A DNA stretch of 64,000 bases from Paracoccaceae bacterium (GCA_017510335.1 JAFWNM010000013.1:186001-250000), one strand, 5' to 3'; counted from the first letter of the stretch, positions 37,306 to 46,038 are shown. Program-made: numbers and translations. The notes: generated by a model from the sequence alone, not told the origin.

Positions 37306-39345
37306 ATGTCAGATGCGTTGGTCATTTTCACGCCCTCGGGCAAGCGGGGGCGTTTTGCTTTGGGCACGCCCGTGCTGACAGCGGCGCGGCAATTGGGGGT
37401 CGATCTGGACTCGGTCTGTGGCGGGCGGGGCATATGTTCCAAATGCCAGATCTCGCCGGGATATGGCGAATTTTCCAAACACGGTGTGACTGTTGCCCAA
37501 AATGCGCTGTCGGACTGGAACGCAGTCGAACAACGCTACCACGACAAACGCGGGCTGAAGGACGGGCGGCGGCTGGGCTGTCAGGCGCAGATCATGGGCG
37601 ATGTGGTTATTGATGTGCCCGCCGAAAGCCAGGTGCACCGGCAGGTTGTGCGCAAGGCCGCCAGCGCGCGCCCCATCACGATGGACCCTGCAACACGGCT
37701 GTATCTGGTAGATGTCGCAGAACCCGACATGCACGAACCCACAGGCGATTTTGAACGCCTGGCGCAAGCGTTGCGCGCACAGTGGCAGATTGACGACATG
37801 ACCGCATCGCTGGACGTGTTGCGCAAACTGCAACCCGCCCTGCGGCAGGGCGCGTGGCAGGTGACAGTCGCCCTGCACAAGGACCACCGCGCAGGCCCGC
37901 ACAGGGTGCTGGACATCTGGCCGGGACTGTATGAAGGCGGGCTATACGGGTTGGCGGTTGACCTTGGGTCCACCACAATTGCAGCCCATTTGTGCGATCT
38001 GCGCACAGGCGAGGTTGTGACGTCTTCAGGGATCATGAACCCGCAAATCCGCTTTGGTGAAGATCTGATGTCGCGCGTCAGTTACGCCATGATGAACCCC
38101 GGTGGCGATGTGGAAATGACACGCACAGTGCGCGAAGGCATGAACACCTTGTTTGACGCCATCGCGCAGGACGCAGGCATAACGGCACGCGAAATCATGG
38201 AAGCTGTGGTTGTGTGCAACCCTGTGATGCATCATCTGTTTCTGGGCATTGATCCGGTGGAACTGGGGCAGGCCCCCTTTGCACTGGCCACGTCTGATTC
38301 GCTGTCGCTGGACGCGCGCGAGGTGGGCCTGCAGGCCATGAACCCTGCCGCGCGCACCTATCTGCTGCCCTGCATCGCGGGGCATGTGGGCGCGGATGCC
38401 GCCGCAGTTGCCCTATCTGAAAGCCCCGAAATGTCGGATGATCTGGTCTTGGTGGTTGATGTGGGCACGAATGCCGAAATTCTGCTGGGCGACAAACGGC
38501 GCGTTCTGGCCTGTTCATCCCCGACTGGCCCCGCATTTGAAGGGGCGCAAATATCCTCTGGCCAGCGCGCCGCCCCCGGCGCGATCGAGGCCATTCGCAT
38601 TGACCCCGCCACCCGCGATCCGCGCTTTCGCATTATCGGTTGCGACTTGTGGTCGGATGACCCCGGTTTTGCCGCGGCCACGGCCGCAACCGGCATTACC
38701 GGGATTTGCGGGTCCGGCATTATTGAGGCAGTGGCCGAAATGCGCATGGCGGGGCTGGTGGACAAGTCTGGCCTGATCGGGTCTGCAGAACAGACCGGGA
38801 CATGGCGCTGCCAGCCGGAGGGGCGCACGCATGCCTATCTTATCCATGATGCCAGCGCCACAGGTGGGCCGCGCATCACTGTGACCCAGGGCGATATTCG
38901 CGCCATCCAGCTGGCGAAATCCGCGCTTTATGCGGGGGCGCGGCTGTTGATGGATGAAATTGGCACCGACCATGTGGACCGCGTGGTTCTGGCCGGCGCA
39001 TTTGGCGCGCATATCAGCCCCAAACACGCCATGGTTCTGGGCATGATCCCCGATGCGCTTTTGGCCAATGTCACCAGCGCGGGCAATGCCGCAGGCCACG
39101 GCGCGCGCATTGCGCTGTGCAGTGCTGCCGCGCGCGCGGCAATTGAAGGGACAGTGCGGCGCATCCATAAGGTGGAAACCGCCATAGAGCCGCGCTTTCA
39201 GGAACATTTCGTCAATGCCAGCGCCCTGCCCCATGCAGTGGACACCTTCCCCGAACTGGCGCGTATCGTGACCTTGCCTGATGTCAGCTTCAACACCGGC
39301 GGTGGCGAAGGGGATGGCGGGCGGCGCAGGCGCAAACGCGCCTGA
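37306..39345 (+). CDS. ASKHA-domain ferredoxin-fused protein, RACo/RamA-like corrinoid reductive activator
   Basis: 679-aa protein. An N-terminal [2Fe-2S] ferredoxin domain has C38-x5-C44-x2-C47 and C92. A central linker and an ASKHA ATPase fold follow (VDLGSTTIAAHLCDL, LVVDVGTNAEILLGD, GICGSGIIEAVAE, VVLAGAFGAHIS), the DUF4445 layout. Such proteins reductively reactivate Co(II) corrinoids for methyltransferases, with ATP; RamA and RACo are the studied examples, and homologues serve split methionine synthases in some alphaproteobacteria. No corrinoid protein or methyltransferase gene is adjacent in this window. A Lys/Arg tail RRRRKRA ends it. Confidence 0.9.
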   Translation: MSDALVIFTPSGKRGRFALGTPVLTAARQLGVDLDSVCGGRGICSKCQISPGYGEFSKHGVTVAQNALSDWNAVEQRYHDKRGLKDGRRLGCQAQIMGDVVIDVPAESQVHRQVVRKAASARPITMDPATRLYLVDVAEPDMHEPTGDFERLAQALRAQWQIDDMTASLDVLRKLQPALRQGAWQVTVALHKDHRAGPHRVLDIWPGLYEGGLYGLAVDLGSTTIAAHLCDLRTGEVVTSSGIMNPQIRFGEDLMSRVSYAMMNPGGDVEMTRTVREGMNTLFDAIAQDAGITAREIMEAVVVCNPVMHHLFLGIDPVELGQAPFALATSDSLSLDAREVGLQAMNPAARTYLLPCIAGHVGADAAAVALSESPEMSDDLVLVVDVGTNAEILLGDKRRVLACSSPTGPAFEGAQISSGQRAAPGAIEAIRIDPATRDPRFRIIGCDLWSDDPGFAAATAATGITGICGSGIIEAVAEMRMAGLVDKSGLIGSAEQTGTWRCQPEGRTHAYLIHDASATGGPRITVTQGDIRAIQLAKSALYAGARLLMDEIGTDHVDRVVLAGAFGAHISPKHAMVLGMIPDALLANVTSAGNAAGHGARIALCSAAARAAIEGTVRRIHKVETAIEPRFQEHFVNASALPHAVDTFPELARIVTLPDVSFNTGGGEGDGGRRRRKRA

Positions 39346-39369
39346 ATGCAGACGCACCGAACCAAAACA

Positions 39370-39400
39370 AAAAGCCCGGATGCCATGCATCCGGGCTTTT
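39370..39400. terminator. Bidirectional terminator between convergent genes
   Basis: AAAAGCCCGGATG and CATCCGGGCTTTT with a 5-nt loop, with A runs on one side and T runs on the other, so it serves both the corrinoid activator gene (plus strand) and the acidic protein gene (minus strand). Confidence 0.92.
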
Positions 39401-39420
39401 CTTGCAAGAATGGAACCGCA

Positions 39421-40071
39421 TCAGTTGCCGGTCAATTCGCGCAGACGATCTGCAACTTGCTGCAGCAATTCGGGGTTTTCGCCAGCAGCCTGCAACAGGC
39501 TTTCGATGGCCGCACGGTCCGCCAGCCCCAGACCGGCAGAATCAATACGCGCGCGAATGGCCTCGATCGACAGGTCAAGTCCCAGATCCTGCGTCTCAAC
39601 AGCTTCTTCAATTGCGTCAACCGTGGTTTCAGCAGCGTCTTGCGACATGTCTTGTGCGGCATCATCGACGGCGGCATCAACAGTTGTGGCATCAGTGCCC
39701 GCATCTGTGCCAGTGTCGCCAATGATGTCTTCCACAGTTTCCTCAACGCTGGGTGATTCTGCAGCGACGTCCCCTTCAACGGCTTGATTGACTGTTTCAG
39801 CCGCTTCGTCGGCAACCTCGTCCATCAGGTCCTGAACACTTGGTTCTTCCTCGACGACAGGGGCTTCGGGTTCGACAGCAGGTTCTTCCTCCACGACAGG
39901 CGCTTCGGGTTCGACGGGTGCAGGGTCTTCAACCTCCTCGATCGGGTCTTCGACAACCAGCTCTGGTTCTGGTGCAGGAACAGGCTGTGCGGTTTCACGC
40001 GACTGAACCCCCAACCAGATGGCCACCGCAACTGCGGCGGCGGCGATAATGATCAACACTGTCTTGTTCAT
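39421..40071 (-). CDS. Acidic membrane-anchored protein with Glu/Pro repeats
   Basis: 216-aa protein with one N-terminal TM helix (KTVLIIIAAAAVAVAIWLGV) and a very acidic periplasmic part. Residues about 40-80 repeat EPEAPVVEEEP twice, then VEETVEDIIGDTGTDAG-type low-complexity sequence, then a short Leu-rich helix bundle (ESLLQAAGENPELLQQVADR). It is not related to a family I recognise. Low complexity and high charge make database matches unreliable. Convergent with the corrinoid activator gene. Confidence 0.75.
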   Translation of the reverse strand: MNKTVLIIIAAAAVAVAIWLGVQSRETAQPVPAPEPELVVEDPIEEVEDPAPVEPEAPVVEEEPAVEPEAPVVEEEPSVQDLMDEVADEAAETVNQAVEGDVAAESPSVEETVEDIIGDTGTDAGTDATTVDAAVDDAAQDMSQDAAETTVDAIEEAVETQDLGLDLSIEAIRARIDSAGLGLADRAAIESLLQAAGENPELLQQVADRLRELTGN

Positions 40072-40248
40072 GAAAGGCGTCCTTTACCATGATATCAAAC
40101 TGGCGTCGGCTTATCACAGAGATTGCTGCACTTGCAAAGCGCAGAAATGCGGGTTTCGGAAAACAAGCATGTTACTGCGCAAAATCAGTGAATCTTCGCG
40201 CTTGAATCACATCTCTTGCGGCTTTATCCTGCGTCATCAATGAAATGT

Positions 40249-40267
40249 GAGAAGGAATCTTACCATA
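40249..40267 (+). promoter_or_regulatory. Ribosome-binding site and ATA start of infC
   Basis: AGAAGGA lies 9 nt before an in-frame ATA (40265-40267). A GTG at 40247 is in frame but has no ribosome site before it. IF3 genes typically use rare AUU/AUA/AUC starts, which IF3 itself discriminates against. Confidence 0.7.
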
Positions 40268-40804
40268 GCCCGCAGACCGCATAATGCCCCGCCGCAACGC
40301 GACACTGGCCCACGTGTGAATGACCGTATCCGCGCGCCGGAAATCCGCCTTATCGGGGCCGAAGGTGAAAATCTTGGGGTTGTCAAACCCTCTCAGGCGA
40401 TGATGCTGGCCGAAGAGGCTGGCTTGGACCTTGTCGAAATCTCGCCCAATGCGACCCCGCCGGTCTGCAAGATCATGGATTTCGGCAAATACAAGTATGA
40501 AGTCCAGAAACGCGAAGCCGAAGCGCGCAAGAAACAACACATCATTGAAATCAAGGAAGTCAAATTCCGCCCCAATACCGACACGCATGATTATGATGTC
40601 AAGATGCGCAATGTCATCCGTTTTCTGGAAGGTGGCGACAAGGTGAAGGTGACCTTGCGTTTCCGCGGGCGCGAGATGGCGCACCAGAATATCGGGTCGG
40701 AACTGCTGCACCGTGTCGCGGGCGATATAGAAGAGATTGGCAAGGTCGAAAGCATGCCCAAAATGGAAGGGCGGCAGATGATCATGATGATCTCGCCACG
40801 CTGA
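40265..40804 (+). CDS. infC: Translation initiation factor IF-3
   Basis: 179 aa from the ATA start, near the 180 aa of E. coli IF3. The N-terminal domain starts [20 protein letters not shown], then [16 protein letters not shown]; the linker helix is [17 protein letters not shown]; the C-terminal domain has [17 protein letters not shown] and [12 protein letters not shown]. It dissociates 70S ribosomes and proofreads initiator tRNA in the cytoplasm. The non-canonical start allows autogenous control. Followed by a terminator; rpmI and rplT are not adjacent. Confidence 0.97.
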   Translation: MARRPHNAPPQRDTGPRVNDRIRAPEIRLIGAEGENLGVVKPSQAMMLAEEAGLDLVEISPNATPPVCKIMDFGKYKYEVQKREAEARKKQHIIEIKEVKFRPNTDTHDYDVKMRNVIRFLEGGDKVKVTLRFRGREMAHQNIGSELLHRVAGDIEEIGKVESMPKMEGRQMIMMISPR

Positions 40805-40829
40805 CAGGTTTAGACGACGCGACACAATG

Positions 40830-40857
40830 GCCCGCTGCATTTTGTGGCGGGCTTTTT
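40830..40857 (+). terminator. Terminator after infC
   Basis: Stem GCCCGC / GCGGGC with an 11-nt loop, followed by TTTTT. Confidence 0.88.
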
Positions 40858-40870
40858 ACTGCGGGTGGGT

Positions 40871-40966
40871 CCGGGCTGAAGCAGTCCCCCAAGGCGCGGA
40901 ATCAAGGCGCGCATGCGCGCCGCCGCGCAGCGCCCGACCGCCCCCCGAACGTCCCCTTCAGGCCAA
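40871..40966 (-). repeat. Family A repeat, near full-length copy
   Basis: A 96-bp element. On the minus strand it starts GGCCTGAAGGGGACGTTC and ends GGGACTGCTTCAGCCC, so its ends are imperfect inverted repeats of each other. Internal dyad GGCGCGCATGCGCGCC. The block AAGGCGCGGAATCAAGG recurs exactly at 52613-52680. It lies in the gap between infC and the carboxymuconolactone decarboxylase-like gene. Confidence 0.7.
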
Positions 40967-41015
40967 AAACTGAACGACGCCTGCGCGTATTCAACAACAC
41001 TCACATTGCAGCCGC

Positions 41016-41573
41016 TCAGACCGCAAGTTCCGGGGCCTGTTGTGCCAGCGTCCGGGCAATTGCGGGTTCCAGATCGGGCGGGGCGGTATTCAGCATGAAC
41101 CCAAGTGTCAGATACATGCCCACAGTCGCCATCAGGTCCAGCGCGCCCTGTTTGCCCACAAGCGCCACCACATCGCCCAACTGCGCGGGATCAAGGCGCT
41201 TGGTGTCCACCAGCGCGTCCACCGCGCCTGCAAGCAGCGCATCTTCCGCCGGCATTCCGGCCAGCGATCCGCGCAAGGCTGCAATGCGCGCCTTGTCCAG
41301 CCCTGCAGCCAGCCCCCGGACAACATGCTGGTTCCATTCATACGCACACCCTACCCGATGCGCGAGCCGCAGAATCACGACCTCGGCGCGTATGGGGCCA
41401 AGCGCGGTGTTCTGCACGATATGGGTGCGCAGCCCCGTCCATGCCCGCAACAATGCGGGGTGATGGGCCATGATCCGATAGACATTCAACTGCCCAGCGA
41501 ACCCGCCTTGCATGTCCTGCAGCGCATGCGGCCACGCATCATCAGGCAAGGGTGCGAAATCGGGCATGCTCAT
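41016..41573 (-). CDS. Carboxymuconolactone decarboxylase family protein
   Basis: 185-aa AhpD-like helical protein. VVILRLAHRVGCAYEWNQHV holds the family's conserved core; the usual CxxC is reduced to a single Cys followed by AYEW and His, so a thiol-peroxidase role is unlikely. It starts 4 nt before the upstream aminotransferase stop (ATGA overlap) and should be co-translated with it. It may be an oligomeric enzyme or a metabolite-binding protein of the same pathway. Confidence 0.88.
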   Translation of the reverse strand: MSMPDFAPLPDDAWPHALQDMQGGFAGQLNVYRIMAHHPALLRAWTGLRTHIVQNTALGPIRAEVVILRLAHRVGCAYEWNQHVVRGLAAGLDKARIAALRGSLAGMPAEDALLAGAVDALVDTKRLDPAQLGDVVALVGKQGALDLMATVGMYLTLGFMLNTAPPDLEPAIARTLAQQAPELAV

Positions 41574-42895
41574 GCCGCCAGCGCCGCCTTCACCGCATCG
41601 GACAAACGCTGCGTCACCTCGCCCAGATCAGCGTCGGTCACAATGAACGGTGGCGCAATCAGCACATGATCACCCTGCACCCCGTCAATCGTGCCCCCCA
41701 TGGGATAGACCATAAGCCCGCGGTCCATGGCTTCGCGCTTGATATGGGCGTGGATCTTGCGCGCGGGGTCAAATGGCGCTTTGGTGTCGCGCTCTGCCAC
41801 AAGCTCGATCGCCTGAAACAGCCCGCGCCCGCGAATATCGCCAATATGCGGGTGCTGCCCGAAGGCCGAATGCAGGTTTTCGCGCAGCACCGCCCCCATA
41901 TCGCGCACATTGGCCAGCAGATTGTCGCGCGCGATCACCTGTTGGACCGCCAGACCGGCGGCGGCGGCCATGGGGTGGCCCATATAGGTATGGCCATGCT
42001 GGAAAAAGCCCGATCCGTTTGCGAAAGCGTCATAGATTTTCTGGCTTAACAACGTGGCCCCGATGGGCTGATACCCCCCGCCAAGCCCCTTGGCGATGGT
42101 CAGCAGGTCCGGCGCAATGCCGTCATGGTCGCAGGCATACAGGCTGCCCGTACGCCCCATGCCGCACATCACTTCATCCAGGATCAACAACACCCCGTAA
42201 CGGTCGCAAATTGCACGGATATGTTTGAAATAATCGCCCACGGCAGGCACTGCGCCAGCGGTCGCGCCCACCACGGGTTCCGCAATGAACGCCGCAACTG
42301 TGTCAGGGCCAAGGTCCAGAATTTTCGCTTCCAGTTCACCTGCGGCGCGCAGGGCATACTCGGCATCCGTTTCGCCCACACGCTGTTCGCGGTAAGCAAA
42401 ACACGGCGCGATGTGGTGCGCCTCCATCAGCAGCGGCTTGAACTGCGCGCGGCGCCATTCATTGCCGCCAGCGGCCAGCGCGCCCAGCGTGTTGCCATGA
42501 TAGCTTTGACGCCGCGCAATGATGTGGCGGCGCTGCGGCTGGCCGGTTTCAGTGAAATACTGGCGCGCCATTTTCAGCGCGGCCTCCACAGCCTCGGACC
42601 CGCCGGACACCAGATAGGCATGGCTTAACCCTTCGGGGGCGCCGGCAATCAGCGTATCGGCCAGATCTTCAGCCACATCAGTGATGAAAAACCCGGTATG
42701 CGCATAGGCCAGCCGGTCCAGTTGCGCATGCAACGCGGCCAGCACATCAGGATGTGCATGCCCCAGACAGGACACCGCCGCCCCGCCAGATGCATCAATA
42801 TACTGTTTGCCCGCCGCATCGGTGAAATGGATACCCGCAGCGGAAACAGCCCTGCGCGGGGGGGTATGGATGGAACGGTGCAACAAACGTGTCAT
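41570..42895 (-). CDS. Class III aminotransferase (PLP)
   Basis: 441-aa PLP-dependent aminotransferase of the omega-amino acid type. VSGGSEAVEAALKMARQYF is the phosphate-binding segment, LILDEVMCGMGRTG the Asp that holds the PLP pyridine nitrogen, and LLTIAKGLGGGYQPIGA holds the PLP lysine. The substrate, such as an omega-amino acid, polyamine or amine, cannot be read from sequence. It follows an RpiR regulator gene by 12 nt and overlaps the carboxymuconolactone decarboxylase-like gene. Confidence 0.93.
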   Translation of the reverse strand: MTRLLHRSIHTPPRRAVSAAGIHFTDAAGKQYIDASGGAAVSCLGHAHPDVLAALHAQLDRLAYAHTGFFITDVAEDLADTLIAGAPEGLSHAYLVSGGSEAVEAALKMARQYFTETGQPQRRHIIARRQSYHGNTLGALAAGGNEWRRAQFKPLLMEAHHIAPCFAYREQRVGETDAEYALRAAGELEAKILDLGPDTVAAFIAEPVVGATAGAVPAVGDYFKHIRAICDRYGVLLILDEVMCGMGRTGSLYACDHDGIAPDLLTIAKGLGGGYQPIGATLLSQKIYDAFANGSGFFQHGHTYMGHPMAAAAGLAVQQVIARDNLLANVRDMGAVLRENLHSAFGQHPHIGDIRGRGLFQAIELVAERDTKAPFDPARKIHAHIKREAMDRGLMVYPMGGTIDGVQGDHVLIAPPFIVTDADLGEVTQRLSDAVKAALAA

Positions 42896-42907
42896 GGGGT
42901 AACCTTG

Positions 42908-43780
42908 TCATGTCGGATCATGGAAAAACGTGTTCAGCGTCGCAAGATGGCGGTCCAGCCCGTCCAGATGCGCAAGCGTTGCAGGATCATCCGCGCGTGC
43001 GACCAGCGCGGCCAGAATATCTGCCAGAACAAATGCGGGTGTCATTGCATGCAGAAACGATGCACTGGTCGTCGGCACAATCAGCGCAATATCCCCCGCG
43101 CCCACCAGCAGCGAAAACGGGCTGTCGGTCACCGCAATGATGCGCAGCCCGCGCGCGCGCGCCTGTTCTGTCGCGTCCACCACAGCGCGGGTATAGGGTT
43201 TTACGCAACAAACGAACAAAGCGTCATTGCCGCCCGCGCGCAACAATGGATCAAACCCTGTGCCGCCCGTCATGTCCAGCAATCGCGCGCGGTCACTGAC
43301 CAGCGACAGCGCATAATAGAAATGCCACGCCACACCATGGCTGGACCGTTGCCCAAGGCAGAATATGCGCGTGGATTTCGATAATTGATGCGCCGCCCCT
43401 TCCAGTGCTGCCAACAAGTCCCCATTCGCAAGGCCGGAAATCTGCGCTGCCGTGTGGGCAATCATCGCATCGGCAGTTCCCGCCGCCGTGCTGGCATCCA
43501 GTTTCAGGCGTCTTTGGGCCTGCCCGCTTAGCCCTTCGCCCATATCGCGCAAGATATCCGCATGTTGCGCGCGTAATTCGTCAAACCCTTCATACCCCAG
43601 CGCCTGCGCCAGCCGCGTCATGGACGCAGGCTGCACGCCCGCGCGCCGCGCCTGTTCGCGCATCGACAACAGCGCCACATCACGGGGGTTATCAACCACC
43701 CATTGCGCGGCGCGGCGCAACTGGCCGGGCAAACCGGGCAAACGGCTGGCAATACGGGACTGGATTCGCTGCATAGGCAT
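42908..43780 (-). CDS. RpiR-family transcriptional regulator (HTH and SIS domains)
   Basis: 290-aa regulator. The N-terminal HTH_6 has MREQARRAGVQPASMTRLAQ and GYEGFDELRAQH; the SIS domain (about 115-255) has RIFCLGQRSSHGVAWHFYY and IAVTDSPFSLLVGAGD. SIS domains sense phosphosugars in many family members, but here the neighbour is an aminotransferase. The start MPMQRIQS at 43780 fits the domain; the ribosome site is weak. It is probably in one operon with the aminotransferase. Confidence 0.88.
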   Translation of the reverse strand: MPMQRIQSRIASRLPGLPGQLRRAAQWVVDNPRDVALLSMREQARRAGVQPASMTRLAQALGYEGFDELRAQHADILRDMGEGLSGQAQRRLKLDASTAAGTADAMIAHTAAQISGLANGDLLAALEGAAHQLSKSTRIFCLGQRSSHGVAWHFYYALSLVSDRARLLDMTGGTGFDPLLRAGGNDALFVCCVKPYTRAVVDATEQARARGLRIIAVTDSPFSLLVGAGDIALIVPTTSASFLHAMTPAFVLADILAALVARADDPATLAHLDGLDRHLATLNTFFHDPT

Positions 43781-43863
43781 AACACCTGTAGAATATGGCA
43801 TATGGCGCGATTTTGCAACATTCATTTCCTTTTTGGAAACAAGTGTATCATGCGCCGGACTGG

Positions 43864-44163
43864 TCAAAGCGGCACCCCGCGCGCGGGAAACAAGTCATTG
43901 GGCGCGTCAAACGCCGTGCCCAGAACCAGAACGCACATACGGCCATCCGGCAAGGTAAGGGTCAGTGTCCACTCGGCGCTGTCGGGTGCTGCAAACAGTT
44001 CCATGACCGCGCGCCCTGCCAGCCCGATAGCGCGGCGCGATTGCGCCTTGTCGGCCAGTTGGGCCAGAACATCCGCGCGGGGGCCACAGGCCATTGTCTG
44101 CGCCTGTAACGGCGCGCCTGCCAAAAGAAGGATTGCTGCAAATATTCCTGATTTCAAACGCAT
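43864..44163 (-). CDS. Small exported hypothetical protein
   Basis: 99-aa protein with signal peptide MRLKSGIFAAILLLAGAP and cleavage near QAQ. The mature part has two Cys (MACGPRADVL and GRMCVLVLG) likely to be bridged, with WTLTLTLPDG between. It is short and without recognised domains; similar 'MACGPR...' proteins occur in the family by pattern only. The start at 44163 gives a clean signal peptide. Confidence 0.7.
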   Translation of the reverse strand: MRLKSGIFAAILLLAGAPLQAQTMACGPRADVLAQLADKAQSRRAIGLAGRAVMELFAAPDSAEWTLTLTLPDGRMCVLVLGTAFDAPNDLFPARGVPL

Positions 44164-44272
44164 GACACAGACCTTTCGCATAAGGGATCGAGCAATGCGC
44201 AGTATGTCATTCCCTGGATAAAACCCTGTGAACAGGGCGTTCGCCCCTGTGAAGCCCGCACCGCCATAACGC

Positions 44273-44291
44273 TTTGCCGCATTGCGGCAAA
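44273..44291. promoter_or_regulatory. Palindrome TTTGCCGC-ATT-GCGGCAAA upstream of mcl2
   Basis: A perfect 8-bp inverted repeat with a 3-nt centre, 66 bp before the mcl2 start codon. The half-site TTGCCGCAAA recurs at 46002-46011, 36 bp before mch. It is a candidate operator; its regulator is unknown. Short-chain fatty acid regulators of this group bind TTTGC/GCAAA-type dyads. Confidence 0.5.
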
Positions 44292-44356
44292 ACAGGGCTT
44301 GCCAAATGTGTCCGGAACTGATGTGTTGCGCGCAATTTTGTTGCGAGGAGAGACTC

Positions 44357-45223
44357 ATGGACACGCGCCCCTTCCGTTCGGTTCTGTATATCCCCGGGTC
44401 AAAGGAACGCGCGCTGGAAAAGGCCACGGGCCTTGCCACAGACGCGATTATCTTCGATCTGGAAGATGCAGTGGCAATTGACGAAAAAGCCAATGCGCGC
44501 ACCCTGCTGGCCGAAAAACTATGCGTTCTGGACTATGGCGTGCGGGCGAAACTGGTGCGGATCAATGCACTTTCGACGCAATGGGGCGCGGATGATCTGG
44601 AAGTGATTGCCACAGCAAAGCCCGAAGCGATCCTGCTGCCGAAAGTGGACAACGCCGCCCATATTGAAGCGCTGGCCCGGCTGCTGGACGCGCGGCCAGA
44701 CACCGCCGACACCCGCATCTGGGCCATGATCGAATCGCCGCTTGGGGTGCTGAACGCGCTGAATATCGCGCAGGCCCCGCGCATGGCAGGGTTTGTGATG
44801 GGAACCAATGATCTGGCCAAGGATATGGGCTGCCGGTTCCGCGCGGATCGCCTGCCGTTGCTGTCAGCGCTGCAACTGCCCCTGATGGCGGCCAAGGCGG
44901 CGGGCATTGTGGCCGTGGACGGGGTTTACAATGCCTTCAAGGATGATGACGGGCTGCGCGCCGAATGCCAGCAGGGCCGCGACATGGGCTTTGATGGCAA
45001 GACGCTGATCCACCCCGCGCAACTGGACATCGCCAATCAGGTCTTTGCCCCCTCTGACGCAGAAATTGACCTTGCGCGCCACCAGATTGCCGCATTCGAC
45101 GCGGCCACAGCAAAAGGCGAAGGTGTGGCGGTCGTGGATGGTAAGATCGTCGAAAACCTGCATATTGTGAGCGCACAGCAAATCCTTGCGAAGGCAAAAG
45201 CCATCGCATCCGTGACGGAGTAG
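44357..45223 (+). CDS. mcl2: HpcH/HpaI-type CoA lyase, probable (3S)-malyl-CoA thioesterase
   Basis: 288-aa TIM-barrel enzyme of the citrate lyase beta/malyl-CoA lyase family. RPFRSVLYIPGSKERALEKA is the N-terminal signature; FDLEDAVAIDEK, ILLPKVDNAAHIEAL, WAMIESPLGVLNAL with the metal-binding Glu, and GKTLIHPAQLDIAN follow. Mcl1 (about 318 aa) has a different N-terminus; the shorter form with this start resembles the malyl-CoA thioesterase of Rhodobacter, which lies beside mch, as here. It hydrolyses malyl-CoA to malate at the end of the ethylmalonyl-CoA pathway. GAGGAGAG precedes the ATG. Confidence 0.85.
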   Translation: MDTRPFRSVLYIPGSKERALEKATGLATDAIIFDLEDAVAIDEKANARTLLAEKLCVLDYGVRAKLVRINALSTQWGADDLEVIATAKPEAILLPKVDNAAHIEALARLLDARPDTADTRIWAMIESPLGVLNALNIAQAPRMAGFVMGTNDLAKDMGCRFRADRLPLLSALQLPLMAAKAAGIVAVDGVYNAFKDDDGLRAECQQGRDMGFDGKTLIHPAQLDIANQVFAPSDAEIDLARHQIAAFDAATAKGEGVAVVDGKIVENLHIVSAQQILAKAKAIASVTE

Positions 45224-45228
45224 CCACA

Positions 45229-45783
45229 ATGGGAACCATCCTTCTTATCCTTGGCGTCGCCCTTTGGGCAGGCGCGCATCTGTTCAAACGACTGGCACCT
45301 GAAAAACGTGCCCGATTGGGCGACAAGGGTGCGGGGGCAGTCGCGGTGGCCTTGCTGGCGTCCATCGTGGTGATGACACTGGGCTACCGCATGGCGGACC
45401 CGGTCTGGCTGTGGGTGTCGCCGCCATGGATGACGCATCTGAACAACCTGCTGGTGTTTCTGGGCTTCTATCTGTTCGCCGTATCGGGCCTGAAAACCAA
45501 CCTGCACCGGCGCATCCGTCACCCACAATTGTCGGGGTTCAAGGCCTGGGCGCTGGCGCATCTGCTGGTTGTGGGCACGCTTCAGGGGGTCATCCTGTTC
45601 GGGGGGCTGCTGGCCTGGGCGGTGGTGGCGGTCATCTTGATCAACCGCGCAAACCGCGACTGGACACGCCCGCCAGAGGCCGCAATGTGGAAAGAAGGCG
45701 TGGCCCTTGTGGGCGCGCTGTTTGCAATGCTGGTGGTGGGCCAGATACATGGCTGGCTTGGCCCCTGGCCCTTCGGAGGATAG
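45229..45783 (+). CDS. NnrU family membrane protein
   Basis: 184-aa protein with four or five TM helices; LLILGVALWAGAHLFKR, VSPPWMTHLNNLLVFLGFYL and HPQLSGFKAWALAHLLVV match the NnrU pattern, first described near nitrite/nitric oxide reductase genes. No denitrification gene is in the window. It starts 5 nt after mcl2 and is likely co-transcribed with it. The His residues in the helices suggest heme or quinone binding as in the related isoprenoid-modifying family; that part is inference. Confidence 0.88.
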   Translation: MGTILLILGVALWAGAHLFKRLAPEKRARLGDKGAGAVAVALLASIVVMTLGYRMADPVWLWVSPPWMTHLNNLLVFLGFYLFAVSGLKTNLHRRIRHPQLSGFKAWALAHLLVVGTLQGVILFGGLLAWAVVAVILINRANRDWTRPPEAAMWKEGVALVGALFAMLVVGQIHGWLGPWPFGG

Positions 45784-45786
45784 ATC

Positions 45787-45990
45787 ATGCGCGCCTATAG
45801 ATTGCTGACTGCAGAAGACACATCTGCCTTTTGCCACAAGGTCACAGAGGCCCTGTCAAAGGGCTGGGAGCTACACGGCTCGCCCGCTTATGCCCATGAC
45901 CCGGCCACGGGGACCATGCGCTGCGCACAGGCCGTCATCAAGGATGTGGACGGCGCGTATGACCCGGATGTGCGGTTGGGCACCCTGTGA
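45787..45990 (+). CDS. DUF1737 small protein
   Basis: 67-aa protein: YRLLTAEDTSAFCHKVTEALSKGWELHGSP is the standard DUF1737 core (a small sheet-and-helix unit that is found alone or as a domain). GGAGGATAG precedes the ATG. It begins 3 nt after the NnrU-like gene. Function unknown. Confidence 0.9.
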   Translation: MRAYRLLTAEDTSAFCHKVTEALSKGWELHGSPAYAHDPATGTMRCAQAVIKDVDGAYDPDVRLGTL

Positions 45991-46016
45991 TGTGACGGGC
46001 ATTGCCGCAAAAAGAT

Positions 46017-46038
46017 GAGTATTTTTTGCAAGATGAAG
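46017..46038 (+). repeat. 22-nt intergenic motif, copy 2
   Basis: Identical to 30928-30949. It ends 8 nt before the mch start codon and so overlaps the ribosome-binding region; its distance to the gene differs from the other copies. Confidence 0.7.

Noticed and set aside
44357-45223. Malyl-CoA lyase Mcl1 as the name of this gene
   Set aside because: The N-terminus and length fit the thioesterase-type paralogue, and it is beside mch as expected for that one. Citrate lyase beta is less likely as no other citrate lyase subunit is present.
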